From Psettodes erumei (lineage: Eukaryota; Chordata; Actinopteri; Pleuronectiformes; Psettodidae), in contig JAFBJZ010000620.1 in the NCBI GenBank assembly GCA_016785225.1, positions 1-64,000 on the forward strand: a stretch of 64,000 nucleotides of DNA. The letters run 5' to 3'. The notes beneath the pieces were generated by a model that ran no database searches, was not told the DNA's origin, and saw only the letters and a list, made by a program, of their open reading frames with translations. Both the position numbers and the translations under genes were made by a program. The first letter of the stretch is position 1; every line of letters begins with the position of its first letter. Positions 39,011 to 51,850 of this stretch are shown one piece after another.

Positions 39011-41740
39011 CTGGGGGGGGGGTTAACGAGAGGAGCATCATCATCATCATCATCATCATCACTGCTGGGCTTGAACTGACTGTGACTCTACTTTATCAGC
39101 GTCGGTCCACAGCTGACAGCGTTTCCCGTACACAGAAGTGGAAGACGGTGGACAAAGGCACGGGTGGGGTGAAAACAGGACCATTTGAAACCCCCCACAG
39201 TGAACCCTCAGGTTAAACACAGTATTATTGAATAATTAATTAAAGAAGGTCAATGTCCTCTTCCTAATTGCAGTTTGATTTTTGAACACATCTTAATCAG
39301 GTGCTCCAGACCAACGATACCTGCTGGATGTCAAACTCTTAGAATCAATATTTGCCCGTGACTTAACCTCAAATAAAAACTGTTCACCTGCAGAAGAAGT
39401 GCAACGGGAACATGTAAACCCGTCACTGATTTCTACAGTGATGGTAGCACTGCCCAGGGTGTACTTAAACTATAAGTAATGAGGTTCTGCATGACGCTCT
39501 GCCGGGATTCTGGTTTACAAGACGTCCTGTTGCATTGCATTCGCTGACTCAAGCTGCAACGCTGGTCTGAAGCAGCTGAGAGAAATAACAGTGCAGGTGA
39601 CAAATCCAAATCACAACTTCACAGTAAAGAAAAACATCCTATGAGTTCTTACTCTTTATGGTGGGTGTTTGCTTCGATGGACTAAGATCTAGAGAAGTAT
39701 GAGAGTCAATGCTTTATATAATGGAGATGTGGTGCGATGGTCGACAGGGCAAAAAGCAGAGACTGGAGCATGAGAAATGCCCGGCTCTCATTTGGATCGT
39801 CATCCAGCGATCGCAGTTTCCAGAAGAACAGCTGAAATAGTTTGCTGCGAACTGGTTAAAACACTCCTACACCGACGGGAAGGCAGCTCGACGCACGCCG
39901 TGAAGAGAAAGAGGCAGCTTTACCAGTCAGTGCAACGCTGTCCACGTGGCACTGACAATTCATTCCATGTTTGGAATTTCATGGTCTTTGATCAGAAACT
40001 GGAACCAGTGTTATTCACTGGTCTGGGCCGTGGGCACTGCTGCAGTGGACACCCTCACGCTTTATCAAACACGGTTGGCGTTAACATGGAATTACCAGTT
40101 ACATCAAGAAGAATCAGCAGGAAGAATCTACTAATTTACTTAATTACAGCTGTACAGATTATGTTAGCTGTGTTTGTATTAGTGGGAAGTCTGAGGAAAT
40201 AACACGATCTTTGGCAGGTGACATTTATTTATATATACTTTTTTTTGGTGACTTACATGTTTGTTGCTGAGCAGCTGCGGTCTAATCCAATTGTGTGATC
40301 ATATCTCAGCTGGTGAGGCGGCGATTTCCTGAGGTGATGCGGGAGGTTCGTCAGTGACAGGCTGCTGGGAGGCGGGCAAGGAAACCACAGCACCCACTGA
40401 TAGAGGGCAGAGTGTCACACCTCTGTGAGAGAGCGAGAGAAAGAAATGAGGGATGGCAGATTCACAAGAAGTCAACGTATCGCACCTGGGGTTGTTTCCA
40501 GTGAAATTTAAAATACTACCAGCAAAACGTCTGACTAAAGTGTTTAATTAAGCAGCTGCAATCCTGATCTAACTGAACATGTTTGAACTATGGGACTTAA
40601 ACAATGCCAATGCAAGCAGTGCAAGTGCTCAGCCGAAGACAGCTTCTTGACTGAACTCGGGTGTCTTAATAAAGGTTTCTGAGCCGTCACAAACCTTCAC
40701 CTTACTTCCTGTCGGAGGTTTCTATGCTTCTCCATCTTCTATACACGCAAGTAACTCCACGTGAAGGTGTGTTGCAATTCTGCTGCCGTTCACTAGCATG
40801 CATTACAGACCACGGACAGAAAATCTGTTGATATGGTGTATCTACAGGTGCTGTAGCGTTTGTGCTTTAGCTTATCTTGTGTCCATTCAGGTGAAGCCAG
40901 CTGACAAGAACACGAGCGCTGTGATTTCCATGATTCACTGATTGAATATCCTGACCTTGAACCTTGACAGTTTCTAGACTACTTTTGATAGTGCATGCTC
41001 ACAGTGCTCAAAGGTTTGGAGTTTACATCCATGCACAAAGACGGACCAGAGCTTTCTCTCCGGTCTGTCCTGAGCTGACATTTTTATCCCCCTGACGACT
41101 GCTGCATTTAAATCTTCTTGTTACATGATTTATTATCTTATCCAAGCGTCTCTATATTATATCCATAAATGAAATATTTGCAAATTTAGTAAGAAAATTA
41201 CCTGTTTTTTGCTTTAGGGCCATACAACAAGGATGTTAAAAGACACTGAAACAAACTTAATTTATCTATGCCACATTAATTTAGAATATGTATTTTATAT
41301 TTATTCGTGGGTCTTTGTGGCAATAAACTTCTCAAAGCAATATATCCAACATTGCAATTTTTGCTCTTTTACAACTGATTTATCAGAAGAACATAAAATT
41401 TGGGCTTTAATATCTAAAAATAAATAAATAAATAAAAATCACAAACGAGTCCATCATTTCACTATGCAGCTGTATTCACATAACGTATAAAGTAAAGCAG
41501 GTGCCAAAGTGTCTAAGCTAATTGGGCTAAAAGACAAAACGTCTGTACAGTGAAGTCATTTGACCCTTAAATTAATTATATTAGCAAATTTGTAAGCGTT
41601 TTAATTGCAATTCGTCGCACTCATTTTCTGCCGGTAAAGTTATCTGAGGAAAGCTAAGAGGCTAAAGAAACTGAATGTCATGAATGACGTTACTTATCTA
41701 CAAAAAAATAAACACAAAACGCGATGTATTGTGAGACAGC
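39011..41740. other. Probable brd4 5' intron
   Basis: Lies between the first coding exon (acceptor at 39011-39012) and the CpG-rich promoter candidate. A (ATC)n microsatellite occurs at about 39035-39063. No exon can be supported. A 141-codon plus-strand open frame at 39777-40202 is considered spurious. Confidence 0.45.
39035..39063. repeat. (ATC)n microsatellite
   Basis: About nine ATC units in the brd4 5' intron, 24 bp from the first coding exon acceptor. Confidence 0.9.
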
Positions 41741-42480
41741 CCTGTCGTATACCTTTGCCTTGCTAACCTTCCGTGTCAGCGCGTCGCCATGTCCACTCCG
41801 CCGTAACCGAGTGACAGTTTCGCACGTAAACAGCCTTTCAGAATACAACTCGGACGGGATTGATATTCTCGAAGTGACGTACGTCGCACTTCGCACGAGC
41901 TCCTGCGCCATCGCGCGTAAACTACGTCGCCGAAAGGACGTAACTTATGTCACGAATACGGCCTACGGGGCTACAAACAAACAGCCTAGCAGCTAACTGG
42001 CTAGCATGATACCGACCTGCAGCTAACGTGCACACTGACAGCACGGAGTGTCCTATGCCGCGAAAACGACCTTAACACAGGCATTGAGAGAAGGAAGATA
42101 TAACGCAGAATATCCACAATAACACACAATCGGGCGAACTTAAAAGACAAAAATTCATCTATCTCGTGTGCCCGAACCGGTGCAAGGCCTGCGAAGACAG
42201 CTCATGCTCCGCTTGCCGAAGCGTACACTGACAGCGCGCCAAAATACGCCACCGATAGCCGTCGCAAACCTTTTACCGAATTACCGAGGTCGTATGCTTT
42301 CGTTTGACGTTACAATCCCATCTACACAAATGCATAAAATGCTGTTTTTACCTCCTTCAGTCGGTTGTCAGCGCTCGCAGACCTTCCTCGCCCCAAATCC
42401 AGAACAAACAGTCCCGTTTGACGTCGGTGACGTCAGACGCACAGGGGCAGTCCCAACGTTTGTCAGCCGAAATGTCACCC
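41741..42480 (-). promoter_or_regulatory. CpG-rich brd4 promoter / non-coding first exon candidate
   Basis: CpG-dense sequence between about 41760 and 42470 in an AT-rich setting, with a palindromic cAMP-response element TGACGTCA at 42428-42435 and a donor-like CTGCAG|GTCGG at about 42022 on the minus strand. If that donor joins the acceptor at 39011, the reading frame of MGDGLE stays open into this exon and reaches an upstream in-frame ATG. So a longer N-terminus is possible, but the MGDGLE start is better supported. Confidence 0.45.
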
Positions 42481-43500
42481 AAGACTCCGCCCCCTCCACC
42501 AACCCCTCTGGGTAACATCGTGCAATACTTTGCAATAATTTCAGCAATAAAACAGGTCAGTGTCTGTCTTACTTATTAATACGTTTAGTCAAACAACGAT
42601 GCCCTTAAGTAAATGATTCCGGGAAGAATCCACGGGTTACGCACGTTTTTATTCGCACACCACAAAACTGTCTCTTCACTGCCATTTGTCGCGCAAATGG
42701 TCGTTTTTGTGTCTCTTTATTACCGCGTTGCATCTCTTTACAGTCGTTTTACGTCTCTTTTCGGTGGCCAAATCTATTGTTTCGTTCACTTCGCGCTTCA
42801 TTATGCAGTTCTGTGTCTCTTGGTGGTCATTTTGCATCTCTGTTGTTGTCTCTGTAGTAGTTTTGCATCTCATTTGTTATACAGTTACGTTACACCTATT
42901 ATACAGCTGTATTGTATTGTGTAAGTCACCAGTGTATGCTTGCCCTAATTTTTTCTGTTGTTTTTTTTGGTTTAAAAAAAGACAAGGTATAGGTTTTGAA
43001 AGTACAGTAAAAAAAAATCTATAATTGATAAATGATTTAGTTTGATTTATATTAGTTTGTATGTGTTTTTCACAAATTTGTGTGCAAGTTTAATGGACAT
43101 TTCCTTGTCCTCAGTGGGAATAAAATAATCCAACTTTTCCCATTGAAGCCGCCCTGTGGTGAGTGACGGTGGTGAATCCAAGCAGAATTCTGTGTTGTAA
43201 CAAAAAATACATGAATTCAACAGCACAACTCCTTCACTTTGGACACAACAAACACAAGATGCCACGACAGCCGACTGCAGCTGGAATGTTGAAAAAGGTG
43301 TCAGGTTTAAGAGACCGATTACACTGCTGAACACTCAGATACTCATCATTTGTCATTAGATCGTCAAACTGACTTCTGAACCTTTGTTTTTTGTTGACAA
43401 TGTCACTTTGAAGCTACGCGGGAGGTCAGTCCTGTCACCGTTTAAGCTCAACACTTCATCGGGCCATCGTCAGTCTTCAACACAAAACAGGGAAAACCAC
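42481..43500. other. Intergenic between brd4 and akap8l
   Basis: No coding sequence recognised. Mostly T-rich, low-information DNA on the plus strand (42650-43050). Confidence 0.5.
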
Positions 43501-43515
43501 GATTTACTCAACAAG

Positions 43516-43521
43516 TTTATT
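43516..43521 (-). terminator. Candidate polyadenylation signal of akap8l
   Basis: TTTATT on the plus strand (AATAAA on the transcript strand), about 740 bp past the akap8l stop codon, within T-rich flanking sequence. A candidate only. Confidence 0.4.
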
Positions 43522-44256
43522 TCTTACCCAGAGTGAAACAAAACCATTGACGACATGACTAATATTCATTCTGAATATCCCGTTCTTATTCTACAGACCC
43601 AGTCCACAGTAAATTATCTCGGACTCTGCAGCTGTAGAAGAAAAAGTTCTCGATTTTTACCAAAAAATTAGGAAACATCGTCAGGAATACTGGCATGACG
43701 CAGAATGCTATCGCGTTGCGTCAACTCTGATAAGAAGGAAAAAAAAAGCAGTACATATTATCTCAACTTTACAACACAACAAATTCTAAACAAATGAATC
43801 TAAATTAAGAATATTTTAACAAAAGGCACAAGAAAAAAAAATATCAAGAGGAATAGTTTGACATTCTAGGAGACACCATTTTTTTGCCCCCCCCCCACCC
43901 GAGTGATAAATTAAGAGTGAAACAACTGATCTGTGTTAAGTTTGGAACTAGAGCTGAAAGTGATTAGATTAGCGTTGCTACCCCGATTTGCTCCAAAGTC
44001 CAAAAATAAGTCCCCCAACACCTCTAAAGACATCTGAGGGGTGTAAACAGATGCGTAGTTTAAATCATCTTTTATCATCTGACTCTCAGCAAGAAAATGA
44101 GTATTTCCCAAAATGTAGAACCGTTCCTTTAACAAAAATAAACAACATACAGTATAAGTCTTTAGATGGTGGGAGCAGGTATGTATATGGGGGGGGCGGT
44201 CACTGACTGGTCCAGACAGATGTGTAGGTCAAGGAGTCACACCCCGGGTGTGAAAG

Positions 44257-47200
44257 TCATTCATGATTCTTGTCTTCCTCCTCAACATCTGCTGCCTCTG
44301 CTGCCTCCACACCTTTGTCTTCCTCCAGATCACCCTGTAATCCTTCTTCCCCGATCTCATCGTGCACCACGTATCCCTCCTCATCTTCATCTTCTCCAAC
44401 TTCAAAACCTTCCTCCTCATCCTGGTTGACCTCTTCCTCCTCCTCCCTTGCCGCCATTCCTTGTTCCTCCTCCATCTTTTCTTCCTCTGCTGCTGCATCT
44501 GCTGTGTCGTCTGCTGCTGCTGCTGCTGATTCTTCTTCTATTTCTTCTTCTCCCTGGACTGTGGCCTCTTGGCTCATCTCTCCCTCTGCCACCGCCTCAT
44601 CTTGGCCGACCGGCGCCACCTCCGTCTGACCATCTGCCGTCTCGCTGGTCAGCTCCATCTCTGAAACGTCCATCACCATGGAGTCCTCTGGGTCCTGGTC
44701 ATCCTGGTTACCAATGAACGGGTTTTCACCCTTAAAAATGAAAGCAACGTTGATCAGTATAGGAGGTGATCTTCAGATCTGAGGTGCTACTCTCTTACAA
44801 ACCTACAAATGAGTGACAAGTGTGGTCTGAAAGTCTGAGGAGCAGTGGTCTCAGACCTTTGGACCCCTCTGTATTTTATCAGAAATGAGTGATCAGACAT
44901 TAATATGACCTGATGATTTCTCAGCCCATATTAACTGTGTGTGCTGGGGGAAACACTTTTGAATCAAGATCCACAAGCTAATTTCAGAGAGGGGCGTAGT
45001 TCCTTGCATTTAAGGCTCATCTTTCATCGCACATAAAAAATAACCGTGGACCTGGTTTCACAGATGTCTTGCTTAGCTGCTCTCTGCTGGAGAGGGTTCT
45101 GCTGCTCTACCTCCCGCTTTGAAAAAAACGCTAAAGGTTTTTTATCAGATGAAAATCAGGGAAAAATCATGTCTCAGTCATGGTTTCATCATGCAAATAA
45201 CAGAGAAGAGCACCAGTAAAGTAAGTGCAAGTATTCACACAATGCATTTGGACTGCCAGCCCCTCCCAGCCACCCCACGCTGCACATACCTTGAGGTAAC
45301 TCTCCAGCTTCTTGCCGATGAGTTTGTGGTTGAGGATGCTGCGGGCGACGGACAGACTAGCCCTCTTGGACTGCTCCATCATACCCTTGAATAAAAGAAA
45401 GGACAGTCCCACGTCATGCGTAACGCAGAGCGCAAAACACAGAAACAAGTAGCCATCATTACAGCACATTACAATGCAATTCAAACGTGATAATTTTGCA
45501 TGAATTAAAATTTAGGCCTCTTTTAGTATTTCTAACAAGTGTTATCTAAAACTGTGTACTTGGGGGGAAAAAAATTGGATAAACTGATAAAGCTGCTTGT
45601 TTTTTGTTTTTTCTTTTAGGTCTTCCAAAGGTTTTAACCCAAAATAGTTGGCTGCATTCAATGACCTCCCGTACCTTGCGGTTGTAGTTATGGTCAGGGG
45701 ACTTGATGTGTTTCTGTATCAGGTGTGGCTGCATGGGAATGAAGAGGTCACACGCTGCGCAGTGAGCCGCTTCCACCTTCCTCATGAAGTGCTCCATACC
45801 GAGATCTGCAGGAGTGCCAGGAAGTTGAGTCATCGCTCGCCCTCGCCCTCACCCTCACCCCCCCGTCCCAGGCGAATAAACGCAGACAGGCACGGCTGCT
45901 TACCCCTGGTGAGGTCCTGCTCTTTGTACACCTGGCAGATGGCAGCACTGTGGTTTTCCAACTGGTTGACCCTCTGGTCCGTCTTCTTATACTTGTTCTG
46001 CAAGTATTCCTGCGAAAGCAAAGCAATGGAATGGATTAGAGTGGTTTGCATCGTGTGATTTTTCACATTCTGCTGACTACTGAACTCAACAATGCATAAA
46101 CTGCTCAAACCAGCAGTTTTACACATGTGCAGCTCCAGTCTGATTTCACCCCAAGAGTGAAACGTCTTCAGAATTTGGAAACAGCAACTCATCACAAAAT
46201 GAGACAACACAATGAAACTTGTGGTGAGACTGCTTTGCCAACTTGTAAGTCTTGTCATTTTGCATTAGAAAAGTGAGGGTTTCCTTAAAGTGGGGCTCAG
46301 GTGGCATATTAAACCAAAAGCTTCCAGTGACAACTGTTCATCACAACTGTAACACAAGCCAGAAATGAAATTAAAATCACCTTTGTGTATATTTGTTATA
46401 GCTAATGTCAATGGTGAGGAGGATTTGACTTACTGTCAATATAATAATATTGACATAGCTGTATTTTGGTCACATCCATTTCAAATTTAAGACAAAGAGT
46501 CCAAAAGGCCGTGAGTGTGAATGTGGAGCATGACAAATCTCAGTCACCTGTAGGAAGTCGGTTGTGGGCTTGGACAGTTGGCCGGAAAGGAACTTGAAGT
46601 GGTCCTTGTGAAAGCGGCTCTCAAGATGAGCTTCCATTTCCTCCTTGTAGAACGAACGGAACTTGCACACAGAGCACGCAAACATCACTCTGAAAGAGAA
46701 ATAAAAAGCAATTTATATCGTCTTAGTCCTAAAGCCCATCAGAAAAAACTGAAGACAAGGAAGTAAATTCTAACGTGGGCGTTAGGAAGATTGAGTGCGT
46801 CTTCTCACCTTTCCAAGAAGCCCCTCCTCTTTCTCATTTTTGGGTGCTTGTCCTGACCTTGGGCTGGGCTCTGCCTGCCCTGTGCCTTTTTCTTCTCTTC
46901 CTGTTTGGGTGCAGCTGATTATGGGCACAATTGGGCACAAGAGCAAAAATTAGACATGCCAACATTTCCATGACAGGCCAAAGACAGCATGACAAAAGAA
47001 ATATCAATCTGACTCTTACCTTGGTCTGCATCTTCAGCAGGTTTCGTCTCCTGTAAAGAAAAGCATTGTTTGTTTATAAAAAGGCTGACTGGTTCAGGAA
47101 TAAAAATGATTTTATCTTTACAAATGGAGGATGTTTGAATTCTTCTGGCGTGCCAACGGAACAAGTAAAGCAAGAGGTAGAGGCAGAGGTTCCAGACTTC

Positions 47201-50200
47201 TTAGACAGTGCTGGCTAAGTGAGGATTTTATGCAACAGGTTCTTGCCATTACAGAACAATTTTACCCTGTCCTCAACCGCACTTTGTTTAACACAATATC
47301 AGTTAACTAAATTTAAAAAGAGGCATTGTTTTTCCAATTAAATGAAGAGGTTAAGAGCTTTATTCAGGTGGAAGTATTAAGACAAAGGGCTGATTTTGCA
47401 CAATGAGGCCAAGATTTGGAGTTGATCACAGTTTCTGTTGGGTGACCTCAATCGACTCACCTCAGCTGCTGTCTTTGCCTCACTGTCATCACCGTTTTTC
47501 TCGGCTTGCTCTACGAAAACAGAGCACACGAACATTAGGCCGTGACAGAAATAAGACATGTTATCTGCCAAGAGACGCGGTTGTTTATTTTTGAGTGGAT
47601 GGCGAGTGTGCGTCAGGCAGTACCCTGAGCGGCCTCCGAGCCTCCTCCTCCGCTCTCCGTCTTGTTTATCTTTGACTCGGGCTCATCGGCTGCAGTGAGC
47701 ATCTGTTTTCTTTTCTTCTGGACATCGCGCTGCGGCTTCACCTGCTACGGTCAATGAAAATCAACTTGCACTCACTCTCAAGTCGTCATGAACACATCAG
47801 TGAATTCTAGACTTGGCAGACTTGATAAGTCTGCCTTCTCTGGGTATTTCCTCGTCAGTGGTGTTAGCCATATTTTAAGATTACCCAGGATTGGGGCAAA
47901 AGAAAAAAAAAGAATCTAAAAAGTGAAATCAGTATCCCGACAGGTAACCAAGAGAAAGGATTGGGCGGGGGGAGTGGTCACTTGCCTTAACAGTACAAAA
48001 GGGGGCAGATCCGTGACGTCTGACCATGTTAAATAAGGGCTGGGCAGAGTTTATATGAGCAAATGTCAAATGAGTGTTGGGGGGGTTATTTGAGACATAC
48101 TGCTTTAGATGGCACACAGCAGGCACTAGCACGTTAGGCTTACTTGCCGGTTGGTTGAGGATACAAGTGTGGGGGGGGCAGGTCAGAAAGGGCTTAACTT
48201 TTGCCCAGTGTCTGAGGAGGTCTCATTTGGCTGGAGGTACTTACTTTGTTGAGGGTTCTCTTGCGGCCTCGCTGGCGGCCAGCCCGTGGGCCCCCTCCAA
48301 AATGCCTCCCAGGGAAGTCGTGAGGGCCTTGAGTGGAACCCTGATGGAAGCCCCCACTCTCAGGGTACATGCGGTTGGACAGGAGGGATGGGAGCTTGCC
48401 TCTACCACCTCCTGGAGAGTGGCCGCGGTGGGACTGGCCACCGCTGCCGCTTCCCCTCCCACCGCCTAAAGGAGTGGGATCAGACCTGCGGCTTCCAAAC
48501 CCTCCTCCAGCTCCTCGACCCACGGCACTTCCACCCCTTCTGGGGGAACGTTGGCCTGCTCCAGCCCATCCTCCACCTCCAGAACCTCCGCCCTGGCCAC
48601 TGGTGAAGGACTCCCTCATATTCTGTCGCATTTTAGCGACTCCATAGGAAGAGGAGGGGCTGTCAAAGCCTCCTCCTCCCCTAGCCCCATTCCCCCTCCG
48701 AAGCCCGAGCCTCCTCGCTGACCCATCATCAGACTGTCCCCGCGGCCATCACCATAACCATAGCTACTGCCGCCAGATCTGTAGAGATCTCGGGAGGAGG
48801 TGAGGGCGGAGGAGCGCGAGTCGAATGACTCGTACTGGTCAAACCTGCGGGAGGGAGGGAGGGAGAGGATTGATAGAGAACAGCAGAGAGCAAGGGAGGC
48901 AGGGAGGGCAGTCAGGTCTGGATTTCTCCACCTGCTATACCTTCTCCTCCATGGTCTTGCTTTCTCCATTTGTGTTTCTTGTCACTCCCAGCTTCACGTC
49001 ATAAACCACGTCAGATCAGAACTCGATGATCCAAAAGAAGTTAGCACTCTGCTTGTGGTCTTTTATAAAATATTCATGAATTTTCTCTCATTATTTAGTT
49101 TCATCCAACCACATTTTGTGTTGGAGGACAATCAGTATCCTGCAGATTAGGGAAATGCAGTTTCTGAACCCCAGTTCCTCCTTAAAGGATAGGTGGCGGA
49201 TCCTCGAACGGACATCAACATGGTCCATCAGAACCAGTTACACCCTGAGACAGGTACAAGGGGTGAAATATTCTGGAAAGTGACTGGGTTACAATGAATT
49301 CTGGGGTGGGGGATGGAATATATACTGGGCTTTTCCCCCATGATTGAGGGCATTTTGTAAATACAGCAGGCAACCTACAGTTAACATTTCAGCTTGAAAA
49401 AGTAATATCAAGCTAGCACCTGAAATCTCATCACTCTTGTGCAACCTAAAGCCAGAAGACAGGGTTAGGTCACATGGAGGATGAGAGAAACAAAGTGTAT
49501 GAACAAAGAAACACATGGTGAAGACAACAGCAACATTCAGGGGGTGCTAATGTAGGGATGGGCTGACAGTCTGCCTCCACTGAGGGGCCATGCATTCCAC
49601 GACGTCCAAGGACTTGAGGGATCAGCACATCTCTTCCCAACAAGCAGACAAACCACAACATTGCAAGTGGGGAGCGATCGAAGCTTCCTCAGAGGCTGAG
49701 GCACTCAAATGCAGCCTGTGAGCAACTCGCACCATGTCCATCCCAAACAGGAAGTAAGGCATACATATTTTCACTGACTGAGACTGAGCGTGAACTATAA
49801 GTGAATGCCAGCTTGAACAGCAAAATTTATTTGAGCAACCATACCGTTGTAAAAAAAACAACAACCAAAAAAAAAAAAACTATTGACAACTAAGTTTCCA
49901 ACCACACCGACTTGTCCTGTGGTGTAAAATTTTTTTTCTAGATTTGGCACAACTGATTTCTGGAGTTCTACTGGAGAACCCAAACTAGGACAAGACTCTG
50001 CCTTTTAAATTACCAATAGCATTAGAAGGCCTAAGCATCTTTTTTACATCACAGCAAAAGTTTGAAGACATTTACTGAGCTCCCCTTTGAAATGGATCTA
50101 AATCCAAACAGCACTTGAATGGTTGACTATATACGCAACATTCTCAAGCAAAGAGATGTCACATTATGACACGTGCTATGTTATGTCACTTCAGGCATGA

Positions 50201-51728
50201 GAGAAACTGGAGGGAACTTTTATACTCTTACTGGCATGAATGTGTGGTAGTGATGTCTCACTGATGAAGGTGGCATGGATCAGAATAAAAAAAAAAAAAA
50301 AGTTATTACCTGTCGCCCCGAGTCCCTTTCAAGCCACCCTCCAGCTGAGTGAGCATGTCCAGGCGCTGGTTAATCTTGGCAATGACCGCATCTGCATGGG
50401 TGCCAGTGGATGAGAGCAGGGATGCTCCAGAGAGGCCTCTCTTCATGTGGCCGTGGCCGCCGCCACCACCACCACCGCCGCCTCCTCCTCCTCCACCTCC
50501 TCCATAGCCCCCGAGACCTGACATTGAATCCTTATACCCTCCCCCGTACAGGTCAAAACCACTGGAACCTAAAGTGGTGAAGGAATGAAACACATTGATG
50601 TGAACATCAACATCATATCACCCCCCATACTATAATAATAGATTATTGGAGAAACCATTGATCAATTTATTAAAAGCCACCTGATGGACAAGCACATATT
50701 CAGACAACCATTTCATTATTCCTTATTGGGTTTAATAATAAAATTTACAATATCAGTAGCAGCAGTCAGTCAAAATTATTTTATATCTTTCTGATAACAT
50801 ACAGTACAGGTGTGTGTGTCTGTGGGGGTGGGGTTCACGCAATTCCTTACCTCTGCTGCCTGACCCTCCACCTCCCCAACTGGAGTAACCTACACAAGAA
50901 ATCAGTACATTTGTATGAGCAAACTGAAAAGAAATAAAGGCAAGAATTTCAAACTTAAAACTGTCACTATCAAGACAACACGGCTGTTTTCATTTCAGTC
51001 TTCCGGTCAGGTAATAAAATGATTTTATTAAAATACAAGGCGACATTTACTGCAGTCAACTCTTCGATCGCTAGTCGTTTTTTGATGAGACAAGTAATCC
51101 GATTGCTTTCTGTTTTACCGCCTCAGTGACCTCAACAGTATCATCAACAGTCGTTTCGGTGGCGTTAAATCAATTTACGTTTTGGAGGCATTATTTAAGG
51201 CGTCCATTTATTTAACAGGGCTGTGAAAGTATCGTTTCCCACGATGCCTCTGTTTAAACAGAATCAGCCAGCCTACTTAAGCAAAGCACGAAACACGCCC
51301 CGACGCCAACCTAACAATGGGCCACACAAGTCTCAGTGTTAGCATGTTAGCATAGCTCAATGACGAAGTGGCTAGCCCTTCCGTTTATGCTTCCGCAATG
51401 TTAGCTACCAGGGCAGCTTTTCCTCTAAAGGAAAATCAGTTACTCCTATAATTACACCACACAGCAAAGCATTACTTAACAGTTAGCTAACACTTCTTTG
51501 TTTGAAGCAACAGAAGGCTACAAGGTTGGCTGTTGCTTCTGGCAAGCTAAACATGCTAACTGGCTAATAGCTAACACACTGAGACGAGGTTACCCGGAGC
51601 AAAAGCATGTGGCTAAACGGAAAACTCAGTAATAACTGCGGCCACGGTAAAGGTTTAGCTCACAAAGCACCCGCGCGGTATGTAATAATCAATGTGTATT
51701 TACCAGAACCGTAGCCTCGACCGTCCAT
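44257..51728 (-). CDS. akap8l: A-kinase anchor protein 8-like, nuclear zinc-finger protein
   Basis: Thirteen coding exons: 51704-51728, 50851-50889, 50310-50568, 48245-48844, 47624-47741, 47461-47510, 47020-47050, 46809-46914, 46548-46689, 45904-46009, 45675-45805, 45290-45385, 44257-44730; about 725 residues. AKAP8L (HAP95) is a nuclear-matrix RNA/chromatin-associated AKAP95-family protein linked to lamina behaviour, histone methylation and export. Evidence: start MDGRGYGSG, Gly-rich N-terminus, AVIAKINQRLDML and YESFDSRSS...RDLYRSG blocks, and two AKAP95-type zinc fingers, C415-x2-C418-x12-H-x5-H437 and C508-x2-C511-x13-H-x5-H531. Between them is YLQNKYKKTDQRV; after them EQSKRASLSVARSILNHKLIGKKLESYLKGENPF and a long acidic Glu/Asp tail. 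A one-base deficit in the C runs at 48685-48696 breaks frame inside exon 4; both sides are otherwise intact and conserved. AKAP8 is the alternative paralogue. Confidence 0.93.
44270..44560. repeat. Low-complexity acidic coding tract of AKAP8L
   Basis: Purine-rich GAG/GAA/GCA coding of the Glu/Ala-rich C-terminus. The antisense reads as a serine-rich open frame, which is a shadow. Confidence 0.75.
48845..50309. other. akap8l intron 3
   Basis: A 1.5 kb intron with no coding or repeat feature that I recognise beyond short A runs at 49857-49880 and 50288-50301. Confidence 0.6.
50448..50512. repeat. GGN repeat encoding a polyglycine run in AKAP8L
   Basis: In coding exon 3 a (CCN)n/(GGN)n tract encodes about 16 consecutive glycines followed by HGH. 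Such tracts are length-variable. Confidence 0.9.
51338..51578. promoter_or_regulatory. Cluster of GCTAAC/GTTAGC motifs in akap8l intron 1
   Basis: At least ten copies of TTAGC/GCTAA, many extended to GTTAGC or GCTAAC and some in inverted pairs (e.g. AGTTAGCTAAC), lie within about 240 bp just downstream of the akap8l first coding exon. A shorter group (AGCTAACTGGCTAGCATG) sits near the brd4 first-exon candidate at 41990-42008. This is consistent with promoter-proximal motifs; function unknown. Confidence 0.4.
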
Positions 51729-51850
51729 GATATCTGTAGTGCGCTGTTCGGACAGTATGATCGACAGCAGCAGCGACAGAACCCAGCGGCGGTTACACCC
51801 GATACGCCCGGAGCTAGAACGCTTCTTCTTCCTTTGATTTATCACGGCGC
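51729..51850 (-). promoter_or_regulatory. akap8l 5' leader / promoter
   Basis: GC-rich sequence directly upstream of the akap8l start, containing CGCTTCTTCTTCC and CGCCCGGAGC. It is the probable transcription start area; the exact site is not determinable. Confidence 0.4.

Noticed and set aside
39777..40202. 141-codon plus-strand open frame with a hydrophobic C-terminal stretch
   Set aside because: Lies in the brd4 5' intron, has no recognisable domain, poor codon bias and no clear promoter; the hydrophobic run looks like chance in AT-rich DNA.
42168..42515. 115-codon plus-strand open frame antisense to the brd4 promoter
   Set aside because: CpG-rich sequence lowers stop frequency; no motif and no splice context. 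Better explained as promoter DNA.
44270..44629. Serine-rich plus-strand frame
   Set aside because: Antisense shadow of the acidic AKAP8L C-terminus.
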